Shown: piece by piece, positions 6,573-14,484 of the stretch | Layout of the letters: each line of letters opens with the position of its first letter | How positions within the stretch are numbered: position 1 is the first letter of the stretch | Assembly (NCBI GenBank): GCA_964466465.1 | Contig: CAYXNJ010000049.1 | Coordinates: 1-17,347 of the forward strand | Source: Sulfurospirillum sp964466465 | GTDB taxonomy: Bacteria; Campylobacterota; Campylobacteria; Campylobacterales; Sulfurospirillaceae | Reading direction: 5' to 3' | DNA length: 17,347 bases | Program-made: the position numbers and the translations under genes | Notes under the pieces: generated by a model | Told to the model about the DNA's origin: nothing | What the model saw: the letters and a program-made list of their open reading frames with translations, nothing else | The model's database searches: none

Positions 6573-9041
6573 ATGTTAAAACTTTATACACATTTTATTA
6601 CCACGTATTTTAAAACAGTTTTTGTTTCGACGCTTATTGCAACGGGTATTTTTGGTTATTATGCCCAGTATTTGAGCATTGATGCGTCTGCTGAAACCTT
6701 ATTGGTTGACAGTGATAAAGATCTGAAGTTTACGCGTGAAGTGCATGCTCGTTATCCCAATTCCGATATCTTAGTTGTCTCTTTTAGTCCTAAAAAAGCT
6801 TTGTTGGACGATGAAACATTACAGGTGATTAAAGCACTTAAAGCAGATTTATTAAAAATCAAAGGTATTGAAAGTGTAACGACCATTGTGGATGTTCCAT
6901 TGCTTCAAAGTCCTGCACGTCCGATTCAAGAAGTGATTGCAGATGTGAGAACATTAGAAACTCCCGATGTTGACAAAGCAATGGTGCAAGAAGAGTTAAC
7001 AACCAGTCCACTTTACTCCAATAATCTTGTTAGCAAAGATTTTAAAACGACTGCTATTGTTGTCAACCTTAAAGATGATGCAAAATATACAGAATTATTG
7101 AGTAAGCGAAATGCTTTTTTAGCCCTTGAAAAGGAACGCTCCTTAACATCAAGTGAAGCAAAAGAGTTTGAAGCAGTTAAAACAGAGTTTAAAACCTATC
7201 GTGATCTTTCACGCGGTGAGATGCACCAACTCATTCTTGATGTTCGCGCTACGTTAAAGCAGTATCATAACGAAGGTGATCTGTTCTTAGGCGGTGTTAT
7301 GATGATTGCCGATGATATGATTAGCTTTGTAAAAGATGATATTGCGATTTATGGTATTGCTATTTTAGCCATTATGATTTTAGTACTTTGGGTGATCTTT
7401 AGACAAATTCGTTTTGTTGTTTTGCCTATTTTTATCTCGTTTGCCGCGGTCATTATGAACACAGGAACCAATACGCTCTTGGGACTTGAAATAACAGTCA
7501 TCTCGTCCAATTATGTCGCAATGCAGCTTATTACGACTCTTTCGTTAGTGATTCACCTTATTGTAAGTTACCGCGAAGAGTATGCGCTATACCCTCATGC
7601 AACGCAACAAGAGCTTATTGAGATGACGCTTAAGCGTATGAGTATTCCTGCTATTTTTGTTGTTTTGACTTCAGTAGCAGGTTTTGGTTCACTGATCTCG
7701 TGTGATATTGTCCCGATTATCGATTTGGGTAATATGATGAACATTGGTGTTACCTTCTCTCTTGTTGCAACGTATTTACTCTTTCCATCAATGATGATGA
7801 TGCTTGAAAAGAAAGAGCCTATTATGACGTTTGATAATGCTTTTACGCTGAACCAAACGTTTGCAAGAATTGTAGAACATCATGGTAAAGTGATCATCAG
7901 TGTTGTTGTCGGTATTTTTATCTTCAGCGGTTATGGTGCTACGCATCTGTTGGTTGAAAATAGTTTTATTAATTACTTTAAAAAGAATACTGAAATTTAT
8001 AAAGGCATGGAAAAAATCGACCATGACCTTGGAGGAACAACGCCTTTAGAGATTGTCATCTCTTTTCAAAAAGCGCCACAAGAGACCTCAGAGAAAAAGA
8101 GTGAATTAGATAGCTTTGAAGCAGAATTTGACTCAAAGGGTACAGAAGCGCAATACTGGTTTACGTCACAAAAAATGGAAACAATTTTAAAAGTACACGA
8201 CTATCTACTTTCATTGCCAGAAGTAGGCAATGTCTCTTCTTTAGGAACGCTTTCAAAAGTCGGGCGAATTCTCAAAGATGGAAAAGATTTTGATGGCGTA
8301 GAACTAGCATTGTTATACAATGAACTCTCTCCATCCAATAAAAATGTTTTGATCACACCATATGTTAACGTTGAGCACAATGAGGCACGGTTTGTTGTAC
8401 GTGTGGTGGATTCTAACCCAGATTTACGCCGTAATGAGCTTCTGCAAAAAATTCAAACTGAACTGCATACTAAAGTAGGTCTTGATACCAACGATTACCG
8501 AATGGTGGGGATGATGGTGCTTTACAATAACATGCTCCAATCACTTTTTTCTTCGCAAGCATGGACCTTGGCACTTGCGGTTATTTCACTTGGAGCAATG
8601 TTCTTATTTTTATTTAGATCTTTGAAAATAGCAGCGGTTGCGATGACCGTCAATATGGTGCCTATTAGTGTTATTTTTGGCATTATGGGTGTAGCTCATA
8701 TTCCATTAGATATGATGAGCATTACTATCGCTTCTATTGCTCTTGGTATTACGGTGGATAATACCATTCACTATTACTACCGTTTTCGTGAAGAACTTGC
8801 ACACGATGGAGATTATATTGCATCGATGCACAGAGCGCATGGTACGATTGCTTTTGGAATGTTTTATTATTCCTTGGCGACTATTATCGGCTTTTTAGTT
8901 TTGGTTACGTCGAACTTTATTCCAACGCTTATTTTTGGGCTTTTGACCGTTGTTGTTTTATTGGTAGCGATTGTGTCCGATCTTCTTTTCTCACCTTTTC
9001 TTGTGGTCTTTTTCAAACCATTTGGAAAAGGTAAAAAGTAA
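6573..9041 (+). CDS. RND/MMPL-superfamily exporter (12 TM), probable lipid or hydrophobe transporter
   Basis: The 822-residue protein has the duplicated RND layout: one N-terminal helix (about 10-33), a large periplasmic domain (about 34-250), five grouped helices, then a second helix near HGKVIISVVVGIFIF with a second periplasmic domain and five final helices. The conserved post-TM1 segment SIDASAETLLVDSDKDLKF is typical of the MMPL/HpnN-like branch rather than of AcrB-type drug pumps. The second half carries GITVDNTIHYYYRFREE with Asp729 in TM10, the probable proton-relay residue. The matching helix of the first half (SLVIHLIVSYREE) has no buried acid. The ATG at 6573 is preferred; a TTG at 6525 would add 16 residues without any ribosome site, although the ATG itself has only a weak one (GAAAG). 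The lipocalin gene follows after 21 bases. Substrate is unknown. Confidence 0.85.
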   Translation: MLKLYTHFITTYFKTVFVSTLIATGIFGYYAQYLSIDASAETLLVDSDKDLKFTREVHARYPNSDILVVSFSPKKALLDDETLQVIKALKADLLKIKGIESVTTIVDVPLLQSPARPIQEVIADVRTLETPDVDKAMVQEELTTSPLYSNNLVSKDFKTTAIVVNLKDDAKYTELLSKRNAFLALEKERSLTSSEAKEFEAVKTEFKTYRDLSRGEMHQLILDVRATLKQYHNEGDLFLGGVMMIADDMISFVKDDIAIYGIAILAIMILVLWVIFRQIRFVVLPIFISFAAVIMNTGTNTLLGLEITVISSNYVAMQLITTLSLVIHLIVSYREEYALYPHATQQELIEMTLKRMSIPAIFVVLTSVAGFGSLISCDIVPIIDLGNMMNIGVTFSLVATYLLFPSMMMMLEKKEPIMTFDNAFTLNQTFARIVEHHGKVIISVVVGIFIFSGYGATHLLVENSFINYFKKNTEIYKGMEKIDHDLGGTTPLEIVISFQKAPQETSEKKSELDSFEAEFDSKGTEAQYWFTSQKMETILKVHDYLLSLPEVGNVSSLGTLSKVGRILKDGKDFDGVELALLYNELSPSNKNVLITPYVNVEHNEARFVVRVVDSNPDLRRNELLQKIQTELHTKVGLDTNDYRMVGMMVLYNNMLQSLFSSQAWTLALAVISLGAMFLFLFRSLKIAAVAMTVNMVPISVIFGIMGVAHIPLDMMSITIASIALGITVDNTIHYYYRFREELAHDGDYIASMHRAHGTIAFGMFYYSLATIIGFLVLVTSNFIPTLIFGLLTVVVLLVAIVSDLLFSPFLVVFFKPFGKGKK

Positions 9042-9062
9042 CCATCGTTTAAAAGGGCACAG

Positions 9063-9557
9063 ATGAAAAAATGGCTATGGCTCTGTTTGGGCGCACTTTT
9101 GGGGTATGCGACAGAGCTTCCTACAGTATCTTCTGTCGATTTAGAGCGTTACCTTGGGCGTTGGTATGAAATCGCACGATTTGACCATCGTTTTGAGCGT
9201 GGATGCAGTGGCGTGGAAGCCTTTTACACGCTTAGAGAGGATGGTATGATTGGTGTAAAAAACAGCTGTTTTTTAGCCGATGAAAATCGTACCAAAGAGG
9301 CGCATGGGCGCGCGTACATCGTCGATGAAACGAGCAATGCTAAACTCAAAGTCACCTTCTTTTGGCCATTTTATGGCAACTACTGGATTATTGATTTGGC
9401 AGAAGATTACCGCTATGCCGTGGTGAGTGAGCCAAGCCAAGAGTACTTTTGGATACTCTCAAGAACCCCCGAAATGAGGCAAGCGGATGTAGAACATATC
9501 CTAAGCTATGCCAACAAATTGGGCTTTGATACCACAAAACTTATTTGGCGTCCATAG
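9063..9557 (+). CDS. Blc-type lipocalin, exported
   Basis: Bacterial lipocalins are periplasmic or outer-membrane beta-barrels that bind fatty acids or lysophospholipids. The 164-residue product has a short signal peptide (MKKWLWLCLGALLGYA, cleavage probably near residue 17). The lipocalin signature Gly-X-Trp follows in YLGRWYEIARFDHRFERG (Gly32, Trp34), then the VTFFWPFYGNYWIIDL block near 97-112 and the YFWILSRTP block near 128-136, which are the three conserved regions of Blc/apoD-like proteins. Cys48 and Cys69 could form a disulfide. E. coli Blc is a lipoprotein, but here the only early Cys (position 8) is not in a good lipobox, so the protein is more likely soluble. It lies 21 bases after the RND exporter (ribosome site AAAAGGG), implying co-expression. 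Its last 17 bases overlap the convergent lysE-family gene. Confidence 0.88.
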   Translation: MKKWLWLCLGALLGYATELPTVSSVDLERYLGRWYEIARFDHRFERGCSGVEAFYTLREDGMIGVKNSCFLADENRTKEAHGRAYIVDETSNAKLKVTFFWPFYGNYWIIDLAEDYRYAVVSEPSQEYFWILSRTPEMRQADVEHILSYANKLGFDTTKLIWRP

Positions 9558-10164
9558 CCCATTTTAGGGCAAGTTGGAGGCTAAATCCTATCAGCCCAAC
9601 ACCGATAACTTTTTGTACCCACCCTAAATAAGGCAAGAGTTTTAAAGCCTTTTGGTTCCCAAAGAGTAGGGCAACACACATATCCCACACAAGCAATATT
9701 CCCACCATCCACACCGTATAAAACACTTTAACAGCCGCATCTGTTGTTGGTTCGATAATCGTAAAGAGCAGTGAAAAGTAAAAGAGAATATTTTTAGGAT
9801 TGAGCAGTGCCGATAATAGCCCTTGCATAAAGAGCTTTAGTGCTATGTTGCTTTGTATCTGCCTAGAAGTATTCATGTGAGGTTTGGGTGCTATAAGTAG
9901 TAAACAGCCTAGATAAAATAAAAATGCCATACCTCCAAGCTCAATAAATGAGATAATTAAAGGGTTATCACTCAATAACTCATGCCCAACATAGGCTAAT
10001 GCGATGTATAGGGCATTTCCACTTGCGATGCCTAAACAACTCCACCACGCTTTTTGATACCCATGCGTTAAGGCGTGCTTGATGATAAGAAAAAAATCTT
10101 GCCCAGGGCTTAGAAGTGCTAAAAAGTAGATAGACGTGAGAGTGAGAAACTGGGTGCTTATCAT
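9541..10164 (-). CDS. LysE/RhtB-family amino-acid or metabolite exporter
   Basis: The 207-residue inner-membrane protein has about six hydrophobic segments and the family landmarks: SPGQDFFLIIKHALTHG near residues 19-35 (usually PGP in this family, here PGQD) and LLNPKNILFYFSLL near 117-130. LysE/RhtB proteins export amino acids such as lysine, homoserine or threonine, or related small molecules; the substrate here cannot be told. The start at 10164 is chosen because AAAAAGG lies six bases upstream and gives the normal family length; an upstream in-frame ATG at 10203 would add 13 charged residues. It follows the AraC-family gene on the same strand after 44 bases, so that regulator probably shares its transcript. 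The 3' end overlaps the lipocalin gene by 17 bases. Confidence 0.88.
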   Translation of the reverse strand: MISTQFLTLTSIYFLALLSPGQDFFLIIKHALTHGYQKAWWSCLGIASGNALYIALAYVGHELLSDNPLIISFIELGGMAFLFYLGCLLLIAPKPHMNTSRQIQSNIALKLFMQGLLSALLNPKNILFYFSLLFTIIEPTTDAAVKVFYTVWMVGILLVWDMCVALLFGNQKALKLLPYLGWVQKVIGVGLIGFSLQLALKWAMDAK

Positions 10165-10208
10165 GTAAAGCCTTTTTACATGAAAGCATAGACGAAACGT
10201 CAAAAAAG

Positions 10209-11018
10209 TTATTGTATAAAATTGACTTGGTACTCTTTGGGCGTGAGCGCGGTGCGACGCTTGAAAAAGCGGTGAAAGTGGCTTTGGTCGCTAAAGCCGC
10301 AGTATTGGGCACACAGGGCTAGCGGAGTGCCTTCTCGCAGAAGTTTTTTAGCATACTCGATGCGAATATCAAGGGCATAGTGTTTGGGTGTACAGCTATA
10401 GGCGTGTTTGAAGTGGCGCAACAGCACAAAAGGGTTATAAGCAAAGCGTTTGGCAAGTTCTTGTAGGCTGAGTGGTTCATCGAGACGGTTTTCTAAAAAA
10501 TGGGCTACATCGTTTAGGGTTTTGTCGGTTTTCGTGCTGATACCACGTGTGGTATAAAGCCAAAAAAACGTTTCCAACCATGCTTCTAACGCGTTGATAT
10601 GAACAACATCGTAGCCTTTTAACAGCGCTGTAATGATGCTTTCAAAAGATTCAAACAGCTCTTTGTGAAACACCAATGGTGTTGTAAGTGGCAGAAGAGT
10701 ACTGGCTTCTTGAAAATGCTTTGCTTGAATGCGCGTGCAAAACGCTGTATCAAGATAGACCATGATATAACTGCGTTTGGTATTTTTAATAGGATTGCAC
10801 GCGTGTTGTGTGTGAGGAGGAATGATCGCGAGTGCTCCAGGCTTAAGTAAAAATGCTCCCTCTGGTGTTTGAAATGACGTTGTTCCTTCAACCATAAACC
10901 CAATAGAAAGGGTTGCGTGGGCATGCGATTCATACGAGCGTTCACTCTGCAAAGTTTGTCGTATCTGCACAAAAGGCGCTTCTTGATAGCATGTTGTCGT
11001 TGTTTTTGTCGTCTTCAT
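10209..11018 (-). CDS. AraC-family transcriptional regulator
   Basis: The 269-residue protein has an N-terminal cupin-like sensing domain: SHAHATLSIGFMVEGTTSF near 31-49 and a PGALAIIPPHTQHACNP segment near 60-76, the beta-turn pattern of AraC-binding domains. The C-terminal double helix-turn-helix is near 168-265. The first recognition unit is LSLQELAKRFAYNPFVLLRHFKHAY and the second ends in the strongly conserved GFSDQSHFHRFFKRRTALTPKEY (241-263). Such regulators bind a small ligand and activate a neighbouring gene, here most likely the LysE-type exporter just downstream on the same strand. The start ATG at 11018 has no clear Shine-Dalgarno. Possible -10 elements lie so close that the leader would be only a few bases. 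The promoter region is shared with the divergent Sel1 gene. Confidence 0.92.
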   Translation of the reverse strand: MKTTKTTTTCYQEAPFVQIRQTLQSERSYESHAHATLSIGFMVEGTTSFQTPEGAFLLKPGALAIIPPHTQHACNPIKNTKRSYIMVYLDTAFCTRIQAKHFQEASTLLPLTTPLVFHKELFESFESIITALLKGYDVVHINALEAWLETFFWLYTTRGISTKTDKTLNDVAHFLENRLDEPLSLQELAKRFAYNPFVLLRHFKHAYSCTPKHYALDIRIEYAKKLLREGTPLALCAQYCGFSDQSHFHRFFKRRTALTPKEYQVNFIQ

Positions 11019-11024
11019 GAGCGT

Positions 11025-11038
11025 ATTGTAATATAATA
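11025..11038 (-). promoter_or_regulatory. Possible araC-type gene -10 on the minus strand
   Basis: Read on the minus strand, TATTAT (11038-11033) and TACAAT (11030-11025) lie 15 and 7 bases before the regulator's ATG. Either could be a -10, giving a very short leader. They overlap the + strand -10 at 11032-11037, so the two divergent genes would compete for polymerase. Support is limited to hexamer resemblance. Confidence 0.3.
11032..11037 (+). promoter_or_regulatory. -10 element (TATAAT) of the Sel1/ATPase unit
   Basis: A perfect TATAAT lies 27 bases before the start of the Sel1-repeat gene in the 46-base divergent gap. No good -35 is seen. It overlaps the candidate minus-strand -10 of the AraC-family gene, so regulator binding here could influence both directions. 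Confidence 0.5.
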
Positions 11039-11064
11039 GTCAAAATGATGGCAAGGAGAAGAGC

Positions 11065-11748
11065 ATGAAAAAACTCTTTTTATTCGTAGCAATGGTTGCA
11101 ACTTCTACACTATTTGCACTCGATTTTGCACGTGAGAGTGAGCTTCAAAACGAGTGCGACCATAACAATGGCGCGGCATGTTTGGAGCTTGGGGCGATGT
11201 ACCATGTGGGTGATGGTGTCAGACAAAACTTTAAGAGAGCCAGAGAGCTTTACGCGCAGTCATGCTCTTTAGGAGTTGCTAAAGGGTGTGCAAATCTTGG
11301 TTTTATGTATGAGAATGGACATGCAGGCACCAATCTTGCCAAAGCGGCAGAACTCTATGAAAAAGCGTGTATTCTAGGTGATGCTAATGGGTGCGCGAGT
11401 CTTGCGATTTTGTATGAAAATGGTAAGGGTGTGAGTGAAGACTTGCAAAAGGCGGTGAATTATTATGACCGTGCATGTAGTGCAGGAGATGGCGCTAGTT
11501 GCGCACATCTAGGGCTTTTGTATGAGCAAGATGGCAATTATGAGTATGCAGCGATTTATCATCAAAATGGATGCGATGCAGGTGAAGCCAAAGAGTGTGC
11601 TAGACTTGGCTGGATGTACTATTATGGTCAAGGTGTTGCTCAAAAAGAAGAGCGTGCAGTTAAACTTTTAAAGAGAGCGTGTGAACTAGGCGATGAGATT
11701 GGGTGTAAAAACTACGAACTCATCAAAAATAGTTACTCTATCGAATAA
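11065..11748 (+). CDS. Exported Sel1-like repeat protein with paired cysteines (Hcp-like)
   Basis: The 227-residue product has a signal peptide (MKKLFLFVAMVATSTLFA, cleavage after about residue 18). It is then built of six Sel1-like alpha/alpha repeats of about 36 residues, each with the A-X-L-X-L-G-X-X-Y...G...D-X-X-K-A pattern. Twelve cysteines occur as six pairs with identical spacing CX7C: 31/39, 67/75, 102/110, 138/146, 170/178 and 206/214. This one-disulfide-per-repeat design is that of the Helicobacter cysteine-rich proteins, which fold in the oxidising periplasm or are secreted. The fifth repeat is about four residues shorter. Some Hcp proteins have been reported to bind penicillin, but a function here cannot be inferred; protein-protein interaction is the usual role of Sel1 folds. 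AAGGAG is well placed before the ATG. The P-type ATPase follows after 10 bases. Confidence 0.9.
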   Translation: MKKLFLFVAMVATSTLFALDFARESELQNECDHNNGAACLELGAMYHVGDGVRQNFKRARELYAQSCSLGVAKGCANLGFMYENGHAGTNLAKAAELYEKACILGDANGCASLAILYENGKGVSEDLQKAVNYYDRACSAGDGASCAHLGLLYEQDGNYEYAAIYHQNGCDAGEAKECARLGWMYYYGQGVAQKEERAVKLLKRACELGDEIGCKNYELIKNSYSIE

Positions 11749-11758
11749 GCCAAGACAG

Positions 11759-14461
11759 ATGCCCCCATCAAACATCCGTTGGCATACGTTAAGCTCAAAA
11801 GAGCTTTTAGCCACGTTAGATGTGGATGAACAGACGGGATTGTCTTCTGAAAACATCAGTGCAAGACGCGCCAAGTATGGGGCAAATGTCCTTAGTAAAA
11901 AAGAGGAAGAATCGGCATTTAAGCTCTTTCTTCTTCAATTTCACCAACCGCTTGTCTATATTCTTCTGCTCGCATGTCTCATTACCGCACTTTTAGAGGA
12001 GTGGATGGACACGGGTGTTATTTTTGCGGTGGTATTGATCAACGCTATTATTGGTTATATGCAAGAGCGCAAAGCGATCAAAGCCATTGAAGCACTCTCA
12101 AAACTGAGCCATAGCAGTGTCACAGTTTTACGAAATTCACAAAAGGTGCTACTCGACTCTTCGCAGATTGTGGTGGGAGACATCGTGCTGCTTTACTCAG
12201 GCGATAAAATTCCTTCTGACCTTAAACTCTTACACGCTAAAGAGCTCAAAGTGGATGAATCATCTTTAACAGGTGAGTCAGTTTCTGTGGAAAAACACGT
12301 GGGTATTTTACATCAAGACACTGTTTTAGCCGACCAGACCAATATGCTATTTTCTTCAACTCTTGTAACTTATGGGCAGGGCATTGGTGTCGTGGTCGCT
12401 GTAGGCGATGCGAGCCAACTCGGTAAAATCAATACGCTAATTTCTAATGCTGATGTGCTGCAAACCCCGCTTACACAAAAATTAGCTTTTTTCTCGAAAC
12501 GCCTTCTTTACGCTATTTTAGGCATGGCATTGGTGACGTTTATCATCGGTGTGATGCGTGGTGAAGAGCTAGTCATCACCTTTATGGCTTCGGTGGCAAT
12601 GGCAGTTGGTGTTATCCCTGAGGGATTACCTGCTGCGATGACCATCATTTTAGCCATTGGTATTGTGAAAATGGCAAGTAAAAATGCCATCATTCGTAAA
12701 CTCCCTGCTGTTGAAACACTCGGCAGTACAACGGTAATTTGCAGCGATAAAACAGGTACGCTCACGCAAAATGCTATGACAGTGACCCAGATGATGGCAG
12801 CAGGTAAAATGTACCATCTCAGTGGAAATGGGTATGACCCCACAGGGGCGATATTTGAAGAGCAGATGTCCTTTATTCCACTCAAAGGAAGCGCTCTATA
12901 TGAAACATTGGTTGCGGGTGTTTTGTGCAATACGTCACGTCATGTTCAAATAGAGGGTGTTTATGCCATAGAAGGCGACCCAACTGAGGGTGCGCTCATT
13001 GTCTCTGCTAAAAAAGCGGGCATTCAAGCAGAAGTCTTGCTTCAAGAATTGGAACACGTAGATACCCTCTCTTTTGAGTCCGAATACCAGTATATGGCAT
13101 CAGGTTACAGTGCTCTTATAGGAGATTCATTTCCAGTCTATCTTAAAGGCTCAGTCGAAAAAATACTCGAGCGATGCGATCTTTGTATGGAGGAGAAAGG
13201 CTCTTTTATGCCCATAAATAGGGCTTTGATAGAAGAAGAGGCTGAAAAGATGGCACGGCAAGGGCTTCGTGTTTTAGCGTTTGCTAAAGTGCATTTGAAG
13301 GAAAAAATAGATCAGCTTGGGCATCACCATTTTCAAAGTGGATTGATTTTTCTAGGTTTACAAGGGATGATTGACCCTCCACGAGTTGGTGTCATTGAAG
13401 CGATTCAAAGCTGTTATAAAGCAGGCATTGCGGTGAAGATGATCACAGGTGATCATAGCATGACAGCCCTTGCAATCGCTCGCTCCATCGGACTCAAAAT
13501 TCATGAAGCGGCTCCTGTTTTAACAGGCAAAGAGATGGATGCTTTGAGTGATGAAACGCTAACCTCTTTGGTGGAAAAAGTGACTGTATTTGCACGCATT
13601 GCGCCTGAGCAAAAACTAAGACTTGTGAAAGCCTTGCAGGCACTTTCCCATAGTGTTGCCATGACGGGTGATGGGGTCAATGATGCGCCCGCCCTTCGAC
13701 AAGCAAACATTGGCATTGCTATGGGAATCATGGGAACAGAAGTTGCCAAAGAGTCAGCCGATATGATTTTGATGGATGATAACTTCGCAACGCTCGAAGA
13801 TGCGGTGGAAGAGGGGCGCATGGTGTATGATAACATCATCAAATTTATCACATGGATACTGCCTTCGAACATGGGTGAGGGTCTTGCGGTGATTTTTGCT
13901 ATTTTAGCAGGGCTTGCACTGCCAATTCTTCCGTTACAAATTCTTTGGATTAACATGATTACCGACAGTGCCCTTGGCATCATGCTTGCCTATGAGCCCA
14001 AAGAGAAAAATCTTATGGAGCGCCCACCGCGCGATATTAACGAACCCATCTTAACAGGGCGACTTGTTTTTAAAGTGGCGTTAGTTGGGATATTGCTTTT
14101 CCTCAGTGCACTGAGTGCTTTTTTTTATGTTCAAAGCGTTGGTATGAGCGAGGAAGTCGCACGTACGTTGGTCGTGAACATTTTTGTGTTTGGCGAGATG
14201 TTTTACCTTTTTAACTGCCGTTCATTGCACTATTCAATGTTTGAAATAGGCTTTTTTAGCAATCCTCTTCTACTCGTAGGCGTTTTGGGTGTTACTCTTT
14301 TACAGCTTCTGTTTACCTATGCGTCCTTTATGAACCAGATGTTCAAAAGCGCACCACTAGGGCTTTTTGAATGGGGCGTGGTTTTGGCATCAAGCCTTAT
14401 GGTTTACTGCGTTATTGAAGTGGAAAAATCGTTGCACCTCAAGAGAAAAAAGGCGAAGTAA
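11759..14461 (+). CDS. P2A-type cation-transporting P-type ATPase, probable Ca2+ pump
   Basis: The 900-residue inner-membrane ATPase has the standard order: N-terminal cation ATPase domain, two helices, actuator domain with TGES at 171-174, helices 3-4 with PEGLP (Glu288), phosphorylation motif DKTGT (Asp330), nucleotide-binding domain, the TGD motif in MITGDHS, hinge motif TGDGVND at 636-642, and six C-terminal helices. Ca2+ ligands known from SERCA line up: Glu288 (E309), Asn704 and Glu707 (N768, E771), Asn732, Thr735 and Asp736 (N796, T799, D800) and Glu813 (E908). This supports Ca2+ export, although the LAYE sequence after M6 also recalls Na+/K+ pumps. The ATG at 11759 is chosen; an earlier ATG at 11693 lies inside the Sel1 gene. 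The ribosome site is weak, so translation may depend on the upstream gene, 10 bases away. Confidence 0.92.
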   Translation: MPPSNIRWHTLSSKELLATLDVDEQTGLSSENISARRAKYGANVLSKKEEESAFKLFLLQFHQPLVYILLLACLITALLEEWMDTGVIFAVVLINAIIGYMQERKAIKAIEALSKLSHSSVTVLRNSQKVLLDSSQIVVGDIVLLYSGDKIPSDLKLLHAKELKVDESSLTGESVSVEKHVGILHQDTVLADQTNMLFSSTLVTYGQGIGVVVAVGDASQLGKINTLISNADVLQTPLTQKLAFFSKRLLYAILGMALVTFIIGVMRGEELVITFMASVAMAVGVIPEGLPAAMTIILAIGIVKMASKNAIIRKLPAVETLGSTTVICSDKTGTLTQNAMTVTQMMAAGKMYHLSGNGYDPTGAIFEEQMSFIPLKGSALYETLVAGVLCNTSRHVQIEGVYAIEGDPTEGALIVSAKKAGIQAEVLLQELEHVDTLSFESEYQYMASGYSALIGDSFPVYLKGSVEKILERCDLCMEEKGSFMPINRALIEEEAEKMARQGLRVLAFAKVHLKEKIDQLGHHHFQSGLIFLGLQGMIDPPRVGVIEAIQSCYKAGIAVKMITGDHSMTALAIARSIGLKIHEAAPVLTGKEMDALSDETLTSLVEKVTVFARIAPEQKLRLVKALQALSHSVAMTGDGVNDAPALRQANIGIAMGIMGTEVAKESADMILMDDNFATLEDAVEEGRMVYDNIIKFITWILPSNMGEGLAVIFAILAGLALPILPLQILWINMITDSALGIMLAYEPKEKNLMERPPRDINEPILTGRLVFKVALVGILLFLSALSAFFYVQSVGMSEEVARTLVVNIFVFGEMFYLFNCRSLHYSMFEIGFFSNPLLLVGVLGVTLLQLLFTYASFMNQMFKSAPLGLFEWGVVLASSLMVYCVIEVEKSLHLKRKKAK

Positions 14462-14484
14462 CTTAAAGCTTTTTGCCTTTATTT
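14446..14484. terminator. Probable bidirectional terminator between convergent genes
   Basis: AAAGGC (14449-14454) pairs with GCCTTT (14475-14480), and the stem can extend by further A-T pairs after one mismatch. The + strand continues ATTTTG after the stem. The minus strand continues with a clean run of six Ts (GCCTTTTTTCTC). The loop is about 20 bases and contains a smaller AAAGCTTT palindrome. The left arm lies within the last codons of the ATPase gene, and the right arm lies within the last codons of the SRPBCC gene. Confidence 0.5.

Noticed and set aside
10191..10201. Short inverted repeat GACGAAACGTC between the AraC-type and LysE-type genes
   Set aside because: It has only four-base arms and no U-tract, and could occur by chance; not enough to call an operator or terminator.
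13501..13983. A 160-codon minus-strand open frame inside the P-type ATPase gene
   Set aside because: It is the antisense shadow of the conserved hinge and M5-M6 region; its Met/Ser/Ile-rich sequence reflects the complementary codons.
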